Assembly: GCA_017559825.1 (NCBI GenBank)
Contig: JAFYQR010000240.1
Location: 1 to 34,997 of the forward strand
Reading direction: 5' to 3'
DNA: 34,997 bases
From: Thermoguttaceae bacterium
GTDB lineage: Bacteria; Planctomycetota; Planctomycetia; Pirellulales; Thermoguttaceae
The notes beneath the pieces are model-generated. The model did not search any database and was not told the DNA's origin. It saw nothing but the letters and a program-made list of their open reading frames with translations. Both the position numbers and the translations under genes were made by a program. Below are positions 17,137-26,800 of the stretch, piece after piece; within the stretch, counting starts at the first letter, position 1; each line of letters begins with the position of its first letter.

Positions 17137-17175
17137 CGACTTGCGCTCCGCGATTCCGGTTTTTACCGCAAGTCG
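17137..17175. terminator. Possible bidirectional terminator
   Basis: A 9-bp perfect inverted repeat (CGACTTGCG at 17137-17145 with CGCAAGTCG at 17167-17175) with a 21-base loop lies between the convergent helicase and HNH genes. No clean T-run follows, so this is only a plausible terminator. Confidence 0.35.
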
Positions 17176-17243
17176 CGAAGAGGAGACGCGTTGCGCGGTC
17201 GGTTGGAGACGGTTTTGGAGATAAATTGGCGCTCGACAATCGT

Positions 17244-18062
17244 TTAAAGATGAAGGTTCAGCAATAGTTTCTCGACAAAACCGTTTCGATAATGAAATTC
17301 CTTTTTATCGGGGCGATAGATCGGTTCGCGATCGTGAATAATGTAATGATGATTCGGACATAAAATCATGATATTGCTAGGGTTGTTGTTTAGACTTCGT
17401 GTGAAATATTGAATATGATGCGCGTGAATCAACGTAGAGCCGTACGGCTCGCCGATAAATTGACCGCAAATTTGGCAGCGGTACCCGTACGCTTTTTTGA
17501 GATCGTCGCCGATCGTTCGGTTTAACGTCCTGATTTTGCAGACTTTAGTCTTGACGACGATTCCGGCGTCGGGATCGCGTCCGTCGAACCAACGTTCGAC
17601 CGCAAGTTCGCCCCAAGGAAGGAGTTCGGACGCTTCTTCGTTAAATTCCGCGTTCGTTATACAATCTAACAAAATCGTTCCTTTGCGCGACGTCGAGTAA
17701 ACCGCCAAAAACTCTTTCTGGTTTTCCGGCAGCCGCGCCAAGATTTTCGCGTCGTTCGCCGACGTTTGCAACAAATTTTGGGAGCGCTCAAATTTTTCGC
17801 GCAATTTGACGGCCAACGCGCTTGCCTTAGCGTAACGGATTTGCACTATATCCTTATGTGTCGGATACTTGCGTTCGTCGAAATTGATGTTTTTGAGCGT
17901 CGACGCGTACTCGACGTCGTCGACGACGACTGAAATCGTTCTTTTTTCGCCGCGTTTTGGTCGAACGCCCAACGCTTCGCCGAGTACGTCGCAATAAACC
18001 GAAGGTATTGCGAAACCTTCGGTTAACGTTGATTTGTCGACCGATTTGTAAAACAACAACAT
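17244..18062 (-). CDS. HNH endonuclease
   Basis: A 272-residue protein with a C-terminal HNH nuclease of the McrA/zinc type: CQICGQ (first zinc pair), LIHAHHIQYF (catalytic histidines), NNPSNIMILC and CPNHHYIIHD (second zinc ligands and last histidine). The N-terminal 95 residues form a separate domain containing YASTLKNINFDE and HKDIVQIRYAK, probably DNA recognition. Such N-domain plus HNH proteins are often type IV restriction enzymes that cut modified DNA (family knowledge), but I cannot identify which modification this domain would read. It stands alone on the minus strand with its own promoter (18245-18272), convergent with the helicase operon and downstream of the BREX operon. The nuclease assignment is firm; target specificity is unknown. 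Confidence 0.85.
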   Translation of the reverse strand: MLLFYKSVDKSTLTEGFAIPSVYCDVLGEALGVRPKRGEKRTISVVVDDVEYASTLKNINFDERKYPTHKDIVQIRYAKASALAVKLREKFERSQNLLQTSANDAKILARLPENQKEFLAVYSTSRKGTILLDCITNAEFNEEASELLPWGELAVERWFDGRDPDAGIVVKTKVCKIRTLNRTIGDDLKKAYGYRCQICGQFIGEPYGSTLIHAHHIQYFTRSLNNNPSNIMILCPNHHYIIHDREPIYRPDKKEFHYRNGFVEKLLLNLHL

Positions 18063-18244
18063 TGTTGACGCCTTGTGTTATATGACATCGTTTTACGTTG
18101 CGTTGCGCGCGAATTCTCGCCGAAATTTCTTTATTGTCTTTGCGACCGGCGTTCGCAAACGGCGATGCCGACTTGACCGGCGAGAATCGGAAGGCGCTTC
18201 GACACAAGCGGAACGCGCGGCGCGAACGAAACCGCAACTTTTTC

Positions 18245-18272
18245 ATTCTAGCAGAATTGTAATCGGCGTCAA
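18245..18272 (-). promoter_or_regulatory. Promoter of the HNH gene
   Basis: On the minus strand: TTGACG (18272-18267), a 16-base spacer, TAGAAT (18250-18245). The predicted start is near 18238, about 176 nt before the HNH ATG. It is a near-consensus sigma-70-type promoter, so the HNH gene need not depend on read-through from the BREX operon. Confidence 0.65.
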
Positions 18273-18743
18273 GTAAGAAGCGCGAAAGGCGGATTTTCGT
18301 TGCGCTAAGAAAAAGAGCGAGCGCGACCAAAACCGCGACGAGCGAGAAGGGACGGAAGTAAACGAGGTCGAAGGGAACCGGCTCGGAAAAAAGACGGCCA
18401 ATCCGACGCGCGTTGGCGTTCGTTCTCGCTCTTTAACAAACGAGCGAGCGGCAGCGAAGGAACGAGCCCGCCTTGGCGCGAGTTTTTCTTAGGCTTAACT
18501 TGTGGGCTCGGCGCAAGGAACGAAAGAAGAATAATCGTTTGGCGAGTCTGATAACGCGTAAGTCACAGGTTTGTAACATATTGAACGCGCCGGCGACGTA
18601 GGTTTGGCACGTTTGCTTGTCCTTGCGCAAGACGACGAACACTTAGTCCGAGCGGTAACGCCCGCGTTGCGAAAACGTTCGACGAACTTTAACGACACGA
18701 GTGAAGACAAACGTAATCGTCGCGAAACTCAATAGGGAAAGGT
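18273..18743. other. Gene-free stretch between the BREX operon end and the HNH promoter
   Basis: About 470 bp with no supported gene; the short frames on both strands have no recognisable motif. A 7-bp inverted repeat with a 10-base loop (CTCGCTC at 18425-18431, GAGCGAG at 18442-18448) may help end the BREX transcript, but it lacks a T-run. Confidence 0.4.
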
Positions 18744-19886
18744 TTATTTTCGGGCGTCGGCGACTGCGACGGCGTCGTCGGGGACGGCGCTGCGTCCGAA
18801 GGAAACGCGAACCGACGAACGCGCTTCGAGTTCCGAACGTCCTGTCGCTAAAAGAGTTCGGGACGGTTTAACGTCGCCGGACGAACACGCCGAACCGGTC
18901 GACGCGCAAACGCCTCGCAAGTCAAGGAGACGCGTCATCGTGTCGCCGTCGGCGCCGTTGAAGACAAGATTCAAAAAGCCCGGCAACCGCGCCGCCGATT
19001 CTCCAACGACGCTAAAATCGCTTGACGAAAGAACTTCGCGAAGGCGTCGAAGGAGCGCGTTTTCTAAATTACACAGTCGCGCCGTCGTTTCGGGAAGAGC
19101 GGCGACGTTCTCAGTAAGGGCCGCCGCCGTCGCGACCGCGCCGAAAATGTTCTCCGTTCCCGAGCGCAGGCCGCGTTCTTGCGAACCACCTAGAATAAAC
19201 GCCGGAAGATCGACGTCGTGTCGTCGATAAAGGAAGCCGAACCCTTTCGGACCGTTGAACTTGTGCGCGGACGCCGTTAAAAAGTCGATGTTTAACTCGT
19301 TGACGTTTAACGGGATATGGCCGACCGCTTGCGTCGCGTCCGTGTGGAAAACGACGCCGCGTTCTCGCAAGAGGCGACCGATTTCCGCGATCGGTTGAAG
19401 CGTTCCGAGTTCGTTGTTCGCCGTCATAATCGAGACGAGCCGCGTGTTCGGACGCAGCGCCGCCGCGACGTCCGCCGTCGAAATAACGCCGTCGCGGTTT
19501 GGACGCAAGTAAGTAACGGCGACGCCGCGACGTTCCAACGAACGGAGCGTCTCCCAAATGGACGAGTGCTCAAACGCCGTCGAAACGACGTTTACGTCCT
19601 TAACGTTAATCGCCGGCGCGGCGACGATTGGCGCCGCGATCGCGTTCAGAATCCAAGCGTTCGCTTCCGACGCGCCGGACGTGAAGACGATTTCCTCCGA
19701 ACGCGCGCCGAGTGTTTCGCCGATCGTTCTTCGCGATTCTTCGAGCGTTTGACGCGCTGTAACGCCGTGCGAATGACGACTCGAAGCGTTCCCGAAATCC
19801 TCGCGCAAAAAGGGAAGGGCTCGATTGAACGCGAATTCCGAAAGGGGCGTCGTCGCGGCGGCGTCGACGTAAACAATTGGTTTCAT
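18744..19886 (-). CDS. Cysteine desulfurase (IscS/DndA-like)
   Basis: A 380-residue PLP enzyme that takes sulfur from cysteine and passes it on as a persulfide. Visible features: VDAAATTPLSE at the N-terminus, cofactor-binding FEHSS and TDATQAVGH, the PLP lysine K209 in SAHKFNGPKG, and the catalytic cysteine C334 in GSACSSGD on the mobile loop. Length and motifs fit the NifS/IscS class, which includes DndA, the sulfur donor of DNA phosphorothioation. It is the last gene of the BREX-like operon, 28 bp after the CxxC gene. The context suggests it supplies sulfur to BrxP rather than to housekeeping Fe-S assembly, since no iscU or iscA genes are nearby. It may also load the Fe-S cluster of BrxP. 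Assignment is firm; the partner is inferred. Confidence 0.93.
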   Translation of the reverse strand: MKPIVYVDAAATTPLSEFAFNRALPFLREDFGNASSRHSHGVTARQTLEESRRTIGETLGARSEEIVFTSGASEANAWILNAIAAPIVAAPAINVKDVNVVSTAFEHSSIWETLRSLERRGVAVTYLRPNRDGVISTADVAAALRPNTRLVSIMTANNELGTLQPIAEIGRLLRERGVVFHTDATQAVGHIPLNVNELNIDFLTASAHKFNGPKGFGFLYRRHDVDLPAFILGGSQERGLRSGTENIFGAVATAAALTENVAALPETTARLCNLENALLRRLREVLSSSDFSVVGESAARLPGFLNLVFNGADGDTMTRLLDLRGVCASTGSACSSGDVKPSRTLLATGRSELEARSSVRVSFGRSAVPDDAVAVADARK

Positions 19887-19914
19887 TAGCGTTAATTCGT
19901 TTTAGTGACGCGGT

Positions 19915-20112
19915 TTAACGAAAAAGCTCGCAGCCTTCGTTTTTGAATTCTTCCGCTTTTTCGCGCAATTCGTCTTCCGTCGTCTCGAGGAAGTCGGCCA
20001 AACAGGCGAGGCAGAAGAATTTTTTCGCGTCGCGGTCGAGGAGTTTTTGGCAAAGGGCGCGCGCCGTTTTATCGACGTCGCCCTCGCAAACGCGGCATTT
20101 TTGACGTTTCAT
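19915..20112 (-). CDS. Small double-CxxC protein
   Basis: A 65-residue protein with two CxxC pairs (C6/C9 in CRVC and C34/C37 in CLAC) plus C21 and C61, followed by an acidic helix (TEDELREKAEEFKNEG). The two pairs look like a zinc-ribbon or metal/persulfide-carrying site. It begins 6 bp after the brxL stop and ends 28 bp before the cysteine desulfurase, so it is cotranscribed with both. A role as sulfur or metal carrier or as a small adaptor is inference from position. The clean ATG frame and intact cysteine pairs make it a real gene. I do not recognise a named family. Confidence 0.7.
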   Translation of the reverse strand: MKRQKCRVCEGDVDKTARALCQKLLDRDAKKFFCLACLADFLETTEDELREKAEEFKNEGCELFR

Positions 20113-20118
20113 CGGCGT

Positions 20119-21249
20119 TTAACGGACGAGGTAAGTCGCCATACTCTTGGATTTAAATTCGTTCGGGTTGATGATCTGCATTTGGCGCAACACCGTGTTC
20201 TGCATCTTGACCGCCGGATTGAGGCAGTAGCGTTTAAACTCGTTTTTGAAACGAACGTCTTCAATCAGCGTTTCGTCGGCGTGCGGGAAAAAGAGTTTCA
20301 TATACGCGGAGCACAGGCGGAAAACGGCCTCTTTTTCGCGGTTCGACGTTTCGCCGGTCGCCGATTCGACGCGCACCAAACGTTCGACTAAACCTCGATA
20401 TCGCAGGGTTTCTCGCTTATCGCGCAACATGTGCATAATCTCGGTGAAGTATTCGGCGTTCAACGCCCAACCTTTCGCGGCGACCTCGATCGAAAGCGAA
20501 GGAATGTAACGTCCCGGGATGAAGCCGTGAACGCGTTGGAGTAGGGCGGAGTCGCGAAAAATTTCCGGCAACTCGCGGAACATATCGCGGCCGTCGCTCA
20601 TATCGTCGACGTCGATGTTCCCCAAAAAGATAATTCCGGCGTCGCCTTCGACTTGCGTTGAGCCGACTTTGACGCGCCCGTCTTCCATATAGCCTTTAAG
20701 GACGCCGCCCATCTCCTTGTCGTCGTTGAAGTTAATCGACTTAATTTCGTCGATCGCGACGAAGTCGTTGAAGGTGACCAAGCCCTTGCGATGATTGCCG
20801 TCTCGAAGGTCGGCGAACATTTGCGCGCGGCTCATACTTCCGCCGCCGACGAGCCAACCGTATTTGCCGATCTTGCCGAAGATGTACGACTTGCCGGTCT
20901 GCTGCGGAGCCAATTCGATCAAATTGACGCGCGGTTCGACGAACGGCAGCAAGCGCGTTAGCATCGTATGTTTCGCCAACTCAACGTCTTGCGGCGCGGC
21001 GCCTTGACGAGCGAACGAGTCCGGGTTATAGTCGATCGCTCCGAGCAAGACGTCGATCCATTCCTCGATTTCGTACTCGGCGCGCGCTTGACGATAGGAG
21101 TCCAGGTCGACCTGATAAGGACGGAAGTTCTTAAATTCCAACAACGTAAAGCGACCGTTTTTCTTTTTCGGCTCCGGCGGCAAATAGCTAACCGCACTTT
21201 TCCCCAGCCGCCCGCTTCGCCGAGTAGTTCGTCTTTGACGCGTTCCCAA
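20119..21249 (-). CDS. brxL: BrxL, C-terminal part after a frameshift
   Basis: Carries the AAA+ core of BrxL (the short, TIGR02688-like form without a Lon protease tail). Walker A is in LAPQQTGKSYIFGKIG, Walker B is FNDFVAIDEIKS, and GIIFLGNIDVDD is the sensor strand. A C-terminal helical part ends in SKSMATYLVR. The codons upstream of about 21195 are out of frame; authentic sequence begins near SYLPPEP. Together with the next entry it gives about 498 residues. In BREX systems BrxL is a DNA-binding ATPase needed for defence (family knowledge). The stop is followed within 6 bp by the CxxC gene. If the frameshift is real, this part would need reinitiation and would lack the N-terminal domain. 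Confidence 0.85.
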   Translation of the reverse strand: MGTRQRRTTRRSGRLGKSAVSYLPPEPKKKNGRFTLLEFKNFRPYQVDLDSYRQARAEYEIEEWIDVLLGAIDYNPDSFARQGAAPQDVELAKHTMLTRLLPFVEPRVNLIELAPQQTGKSYIFGKIGKYGWLVGGGSMSRAQMFADLRDGNHRKGLVTFNDFVAIDEIKSINFNDDKEMGGVLKGYMEDGRVKVGSTQVEGDAGIIFLGNIDVDDMSDGRDMFRELPEIFRDSALLQRVHGFIPGRYIPSLSIEVAAKGWALNAEYFTEIMHMLRDKRETLRYRGLVERLVRVESATGETSNREKEAVFRLCSAYMKLFFPHADETLIEDVRFKNEFKRYCLNPAVKMQNTVLRQMQIINPNEFKSKSMATYLVR

Positions 21250-21611
21250 ACGTAGTCTTCGATAATCGTTTCGTTGTGCGCAAAGCCTAAACTGTTGATT
21301 TCAAAGGTGTGTTCGTTCGTTTTCGGATTAAAAACGACGCCGACTTTCGCAAGAAAAGCTCGCGTTTCGCCGGAACTTAACGCTTCGTCGATCAAGCGTT
21401 CGCGGTCGTCGCGATTGGGGATGATGCGAGCGACGTATTCGCTAAGTTCTTGCAAGTTATCGATTTGACCGTCGGCGTTCGCTTTGCGTTTGACAATCCA
21501 GTCGCGCAAAAACGCTTCGATTTTCGCGGCGCGGAAGACGTTGGCGACGGACGGGTCTTTGTATATCGTCGTTTGCGGGAAACACTCGCGTAATTTTTGG
21601 AAGTCGTACAT
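20958..21611 (-). CDS. brxL: BrxL, N-terminal part before a frameshift
   Basis: ATG at 21611 begins MYDFQKLRECFPQTTIYKD, typical of the BrxL N-terminal domain. The protein reads well to about residue 140 (GEAGGWGKV, near 21195). There the frame loses register by one missing base, somewhere in the 13-17 bases after the GGGGAAAA run. The tail to 20958 is Arg/Ser-rich out-of-frame sequence. Restoring one base gives GGWGKVR then SYLPPEP and joins the ATPase part. The start lies 62 bp after the pglZ stop. Whether this is a true mutation or a sequencing slip next to a homopolymer cannot be settled here. Confidence 0.8.
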   Translation of the reverse strand: MYDFQKLRECFPQTTIYKDPSVANVFRAAKIEAFLRDWIVKRKANADGQIDNLQELSEYVARIIPNRDDRERLIDEALSSGETRAFLAKVGVVFNPKTNEHTFEINSLGFAHNETIIEDYVWERVKDELLGEAGGWGKVRLAICRRSRKRKTVALRCWNLRTSVLIRSTWTPIVKRAPSTKSRNGSTSCSERSTITRTRSLVKAPRRKTLSWRNIRC

Positions 21612-21672
21612 GCTTTAAACTTTGTCGTTTAATTGGTTGAAACAAGCCGAAAAACCGACGGCGCGTTTGCGA

Positions 21673-23838
21673 TTAGAAATCGTCAAAGTCCGGATTTTCA
21701 ACGATTTGCGTATCTTGGTGACGGCGCGCTTTATCGATTTGAGGTTGAGCGACCGTCGCCGCGTCGTTTTGACGGCGTGTAAAGACGACGAAGGGAACCA
21801 ACCGCTCTTCGAGCGACGCGCCGCCGTGCGCTTCGTTGAACTTCGGGCCTTTTTTCGGAAAACGGTCGTATCCTTTGACGCACCAGTAGTTTATGTTTTT
21901 GTCGGCGCAATAAACCGACTCGACTTTCTCGGGCGCGGGAAGGTCGGGGGGCGCAACGGCGAAACGCCAGTCGGCGATCGCGTCCGCGTCTTCAGGCCAA
22001 GCGAGCGTTTCGTCAAGCCCGGCGTTATGCGCGAGAACGGTGAGACGCGACGTTCCGTGATCCGCTGTAACGACGACGCGCTCAAATTTTGACAAAGTGT
22101 CGGCGACGGCGTTAAATATTTGTTTTTCAAAAACTTGAAGCGACGCCGAAATGTTGCGTTCCGGCGTGTTCGACTCGTGTTTGACGGCGCCGTCGTGCGC
22201 GACGACGTCGAGCGTTTTCACGTCGGGAAGGCGGCGCTCGCGCGGCCAATCGATGGGGTTACGCTCTGTCGACGTCGGCAAGCTAACCGTAACAATTTGC
22301 GCCGATTTGACTTCCGTGTTTTGACGGCTTCGCGCGGCGGCAAGTAAAAGCGGAAAGTATTCGGCGCCCATCCCGTCGACGACGAGTAGCGCCGTCGACG
22401 CGTTGTACTTTTCCCGAGCCAGCGCCGCCGTGCGATGCGAAATCGTCGCGGGAATTTGAGTTTCGAGGGCTCGACGAGGAAACTCAGGTTCGACGCTCCC
22501 GACGATTTTTTGACGCCGATAGTCTTTAAAATAAAGATTTAGCGCGTCGTCGCCAAAGTCGAAGTCGTTCGAAAGATAATCGGCCAACGTCGGGAAAAGC
22601 GTCGCCAGAATCGGCGGCGCCGCGTCCGCCCAACCGCAAACGCCCGCGCGGCGAATCAGCTCTTGCCGCTCCGCTTCCGTGCCGCAGTTCAGCCAAGGAA
22701 GGATCGCGTCGCCGTATTCTCGCGTTTGACCGACAAATTGGGCGACGCAACTTTCCGCGACGTCGTTTAACGTTTGGAAAGCGGCGAAACGTTCTTGGGC
22801 GAATTTCCGCGCTCTTTCAGCGTTCGTCGAAACGGTTCGCGCGGCGACGTCGAAGTAAACGCTTAGCCAAGCGTCCGGTTTTAACCCTTCAATTTCTAAG
22901 ACGTTGCGCAAATAGGAGTCGGCGTCGATTCGCTCTTTGACAAACGCGACGTAAACGGGCCAAAGCGGATCGTAAGCCAACTCTTTAAAGCGCTTAACCG
23001 CTTTCGTCGGAGCGAGGTTTTCCGCGCCGAAACTATTTTCAAGCGTTTCCGTCGGACTTGCGTCGCGCTTAACGCATCGCTTCATAAGTTCGCAAAGAAC
23101 GGTTGCCGACGCGTTGTAATGAATGTCCCAAAGTTCGCGCGCAATTTTGGGAACGTCGAGGAAAAATTCGACATTTGACGATAACCCGGCTTGTCGCTTA
23201 GGTTGCGACGGCGGCGCGAGGTAAAACGCGCCTTCGCAAACGTCGGCTCCGTCGATATTCTGTCGTCTGAAAAACGCTTCTAGGCGTCGCAAAACGGAAC
23301 GCCAATCCGCTTCCGCGCAATTTTTATAACGCGGAGGCAGGAATTCGGCGGCGATAACGCGAACCGTCGCGCTCGGCGAAGAGGCGGCGTCGCCCGTTAA
23401 TTCGACGATCTGGCGCGCTTCGGCAAGTTGCGGTTTGGACGACGTTTTCATCGCGACTTGCGCGCTACAACGGGACGTTAAGTAACAAACGTTCAACTGA
23501 TGCTTTTTAACTCTTGAAATAACTCCGCTTAAAAACTCGTCGGCGCGTTGCTCGTCAAGGAGTGAAAGGTAAGCGTCAAACTCGACGACAACGCGTCGCG
23601 GCGCTTCGGCTCGGATTCGCTCGTCGAGTTGTTGTAAGACGTCGTCGATCGTGGGCAAGAGTTCAAGCCCGTCGTTGAAAACGTCGCTAACTCCGATTAA
23701 AACGGCGTTTGCGCTTTGATATAATTCGTGCGACTTCGCCGCGACGTCGGCGTTCGGATAGAGAATCAGCCGCGTCGCGACGCCGTCGTCAAGGTAGTCG
23801 CGTCCGTATTCGTTTATTGAAACTGAAATCGTTTTCAT
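21673..23838 (-). CDS. pglZ: PglZ, BREX alkaline-phosphatase-superfamily protein
   Basis: A 721-residue PglZ, a core protein of all BREX types. The PglZ domain lies in the C-terminal third: STALLVVDGMGAEYFP (metal-site aspartate, residues 481-496), VVVTADHGTSRL (588-599) and EAHGGASLEERLVPFVVF near the end. These give the Asp/His metal-binding pattern of the alkaline-phosphatase fold. The first 250 residues are a mixed alpha/beta domain and the middle is helical. PglZ bridges BrxC and the modification component in studied systems. It starts 3 bp after the brxC stop and is clearly cotranscribed. Frame intact and length normal for type 4-like PglZ. Confidence 0.93.
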   Translation of the reverse strand: MKTISVSINEYGRDYLDDGVATRLILYPNADVAAKSHELYQSANAVLIGVSDVFNDGLELLPTIDDVLQQLDERIRAEAPRRVVVEFDAYLSLLDEQRADEFLSGVISRVKKHQLNVCYLTSRCSAQVAMKTSSKPQLAEARQIVELTGDAASSPSATVRVIAAEFLPPRYKNCAEADWRSVLRRLEAFFRRQNIDGADVCEGAFYLAPPSQPKRQAGLSSNVEFFLDVPKIARELWDIHYNASATVLCELMKRCVKRDASPTETLENSFGAENLAPTKAVKRFKELAYDPLWPVYVAFVKERIDADSYLRNVLEIEGLKPDAWLSVYFDVAARTVSTNAERARKFAQERFAAFQTLNDVAESCVAQFVGQTREYGDAILPWLNCGTEAERQELIRRAGVCGWADAAPPILATLFPTLADYLSNDFDFGDDALNLYFKDYRRQKIVGSVEPEFPRRALETQIPATISHRTAALAREKYNASTALLVVDGMGAEYFPLLLAAARSRQNTEVKSAQIVTVSLPTSTERNPIDWPRERRLPDVKTLDVVAHDGAVKHESNTPERNISASLQVFEKQIFNAVADTLSKFERVVVTADHGTSRLTVLAHNAGLDETLAWPEDADAIADWRFAVAPPDLPAPEKVESVYCADKNINYWCVKGYDRFPKKGPKFNEAHGGASLEERLVPFVVFTRRQNDAATVAQPQIDKARRHQDTQIVENPDFDDF

Positions 23839-23841
23839 TGG

Positions 23842-26800
23842 TTAATCCCAGAAAAACAACCCTACCTCCGGATTATCAAGCGTCAAACGCAACAGCTTGT
23901 TTTTCAAGGTTTCCGAATCCGTCAATTCGATTTTCGCTTGAATCTTCGGCGCGAAAAGTTCCTTGTAACGCTTTTGGAACAAATCGTCGAGCGACGGCGT
24001 TTCGGGCCAATCGTTCGGATTGGCGCCATAACGCGTCGCCAGAAAACCTAAAATTTCCTCCGGATCTAAGTCGAACGCTTGGAACTGTTTCGGCGTGATC
24101 GCCGTAATAAACGCTTCGACGCGATAGCGCGAGGCGATCGGTTCGAGCGTTTCCGCAAAAAGGAGGAGTTCCTCGAGTCGCGTTTTCGAATAAGCGTTCG
24201 GATTGCGCGACGCTTTGACAAACTCGACGCCGTCGAAGTCAAGCGGGTCGAAGAGCCAACGCGCCGGAATTAAACGACTTAACGCCCAATCGTCCGGGGA
24301 CTCGGCGCCGGAAACGCGACGCCATTCTTCGTGTAAACGACAAATTATCGATTCGGTAACGCGCTTTTCAACTTCCGCGACGACGGCGCTTAGGAAAGCG
24401 TTTTGATGCATTTCGAAAACGTTTTGCGGCGCCGCGACGGCAAAATTTCTCAAAACGTCCAACGCTTCGGAGTCCGGCAACGGGGAGTCGGTTTTAAGTT
24501 TCGACTTAATAATCCGCGTCGCTTCGGCGTGTTCGTCGTCGTAGAAGAAGCGACGAAGCGCGTCGGCGTTCGCTTTAACGGTTTCGCTAAGTCGTTGCGC
24601 CGAACGTTCTTGCAACGCGTCAAAAAATTCGTCGAGCGTCGGACAAACGTCGACGATTAACGATTTCGGCAACAGGGAACGGCGAACGCGCGTTTCCAAA
24701 ACGTCCGTTAATTTCTTAAACGGCGTAAAACCGGACGCGGCGGCGATATTTTGCGCCGTTTCGACGAATCGGTATTCGTAAAGCGTTTCTTTGACGACGC
24801 TTGCAACGTCGGCTTCTTGCCAAAGCCAGCAGGCGGTTTCGCTGTTTTTCGCGAGAATCGCGTCGCGGTATTCCCAGGTCGCGTCGCCGAGTCGGGCGGC
24901 TAAGGCGACGAGTTCCGGTTCGATTCGTTCGACAAAGGCTTGGAAACCGGAGTGGAAATTTCCAAACGCGACGTGTTGTCGAATACGTTCGACGAGGTCG
25001 GCGTCGGCCAAAATGCGCTCGCCAAGTCGCCGAACCGCTTGCGTTCGCTCTTCGACTTTGCCTTTCGAACTGACGCGGCAAACGACGCAAACGTCTTCAA
25101 GAACGACCCTTAGCTCGTCCGCTTCGGCGGGCGCGACGCGGGCGACATGATCGGCGAGCGCCCAAAGCGGAACGCGCCCGGCCGTTTGAACCGCTTTCTC
25201 CGCGATCGCGTTAATCGCGTCCTCGACGCGACTTAAACCGGTCGAGTCGGCGCCGAACATCTGCGGCGCGCGTTGCACGAACGCTTTTTCTTCCTTCGAA
25301 AGGCGACATATCTTCTTTTCTTGCGGGATTTTATCCGCGCCGTCGTCTTTCACGACCGCTTCGATAATCTCCGCAAGCGTTTCCGCGTCAAGCTCTTGCG
25401 ACAATTGGTCGTTTGTCCAACGATAACCCTTGCCGAGGAGCAGGTCGTTCAGAACGAAGCCAAGGACGAACGCGCTTAACCCGTTCATTCGCAAACCGTA
25501 AGGATAGCGTTGCAATTCGATGTAAACCTTGCGAATCGAAAGCGGCGCGTTTTTGCCCAGCGTGTTGGCGATTTTTTTCTCGAAAAGCTCGCGAATTTTC
25601 GCCAACGGATGTTCCGGATTTTGCGCGAACCACGCCGCGTCGTTGCCGCCGACGCCTTTAATCTGGAAGTTGCGTATGATCTGGTTAAATTGCCCTTTGA
25701 CTTGACTTGCGTCGAACGCAAGACCGGCTTTAGCCCAACTTTGAAAACTCGTCGCGGCGAACGCCGTTTGAATTCCTAAGGCGTCGACGCAGCAGGGCAA
25801 GTAGTTCTTGACGTATTCGGCGAAAAATTTACCCAACTCGCTCCAACGTACTTCGCGCGACTCAACGACGCCGTTTCGGTCTGCGTAGTAGGCGACGATT
25901 TTCGGATCTTTCTTGACAATTTTGTCGTAATACTCGCGTTCGATGCGCTCGTAAGTCTTTTTGATTTCTTCTTTTGCGCTTCCGTGGCTTTCGAGCGCAT
26001 ACTCGGCGCACTTTTGAACGTACTCGTCCCAACGTTCAAGATAGTCGGAGCAAAAGGTCAGTTCCGGGAAATCGAACATTACGATACGGTGGTCGCGAAG
26101 GTGTTCGAGGACGCCGCGGATGCGTTCCGGCGCGACCAAGCTCTCCTCTTTATTTTGCGCGGCGACGAACCAAAGGCAAATCGAACCGTCGTCTTTAGGC
26201 GGTTTGACGGAGCCAAAGCGTTCTCGCGTCGCCGGTTGCATTCGATGATGCTGCGTATGCGAAACGCCGGTCGCGCGAATTTCGAAACGACCGGCCGAGT
26301 AGTTCGCGCCGCCTCGCCAAGACTTCGTCAGCTTGTCGATTTCGTCTTTAAGTCCGTCGGCGATAAGGAATTCGTGGAATCTCGTACGGTACTTTTCAAC
26401 TTCGCGCGCCAAATCTTCGTTAGCGAGCGACGCCGAGTAAAGCTCGATGTAGTTGTCGGCGATCGAAAAGCAATGGGCGTTGGCCAGTTCGCGAACGACT
26501 TGCTCGGCGTTGGAGAGCGCGCCGTCGCCTTCAAACGCCGCCGTTACGTTGGTTACCGTCGGACGCAACGTGTCGGGAAGGTTGTGCCCCCCGCATCGCG
26601 ACAGAAGAACGAAAAGCAAAACGGCTTTCAAAACGCGGATTTCGTCGGCTTCGTCCGTCTTGCCGCGCAGGGCGGGGACTTGGCGAATGCGGTTAAATTC
26701 CGAGCGGATTTCGATAACTTCGCGCCGTTGCCCCAAATCCTCGCGCTCGAGGAAGTACTTCCAAAGATAGTCGACGGTCAGGAACTGTTTGCCGTATACG

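Noticed and set aside
18433..18710. Short minus-strand frames in the gap after the cysteine desulfurase
   Set aside because: Two overlapping short frames with no motif and no ribosome binding site; composition alone explains them.
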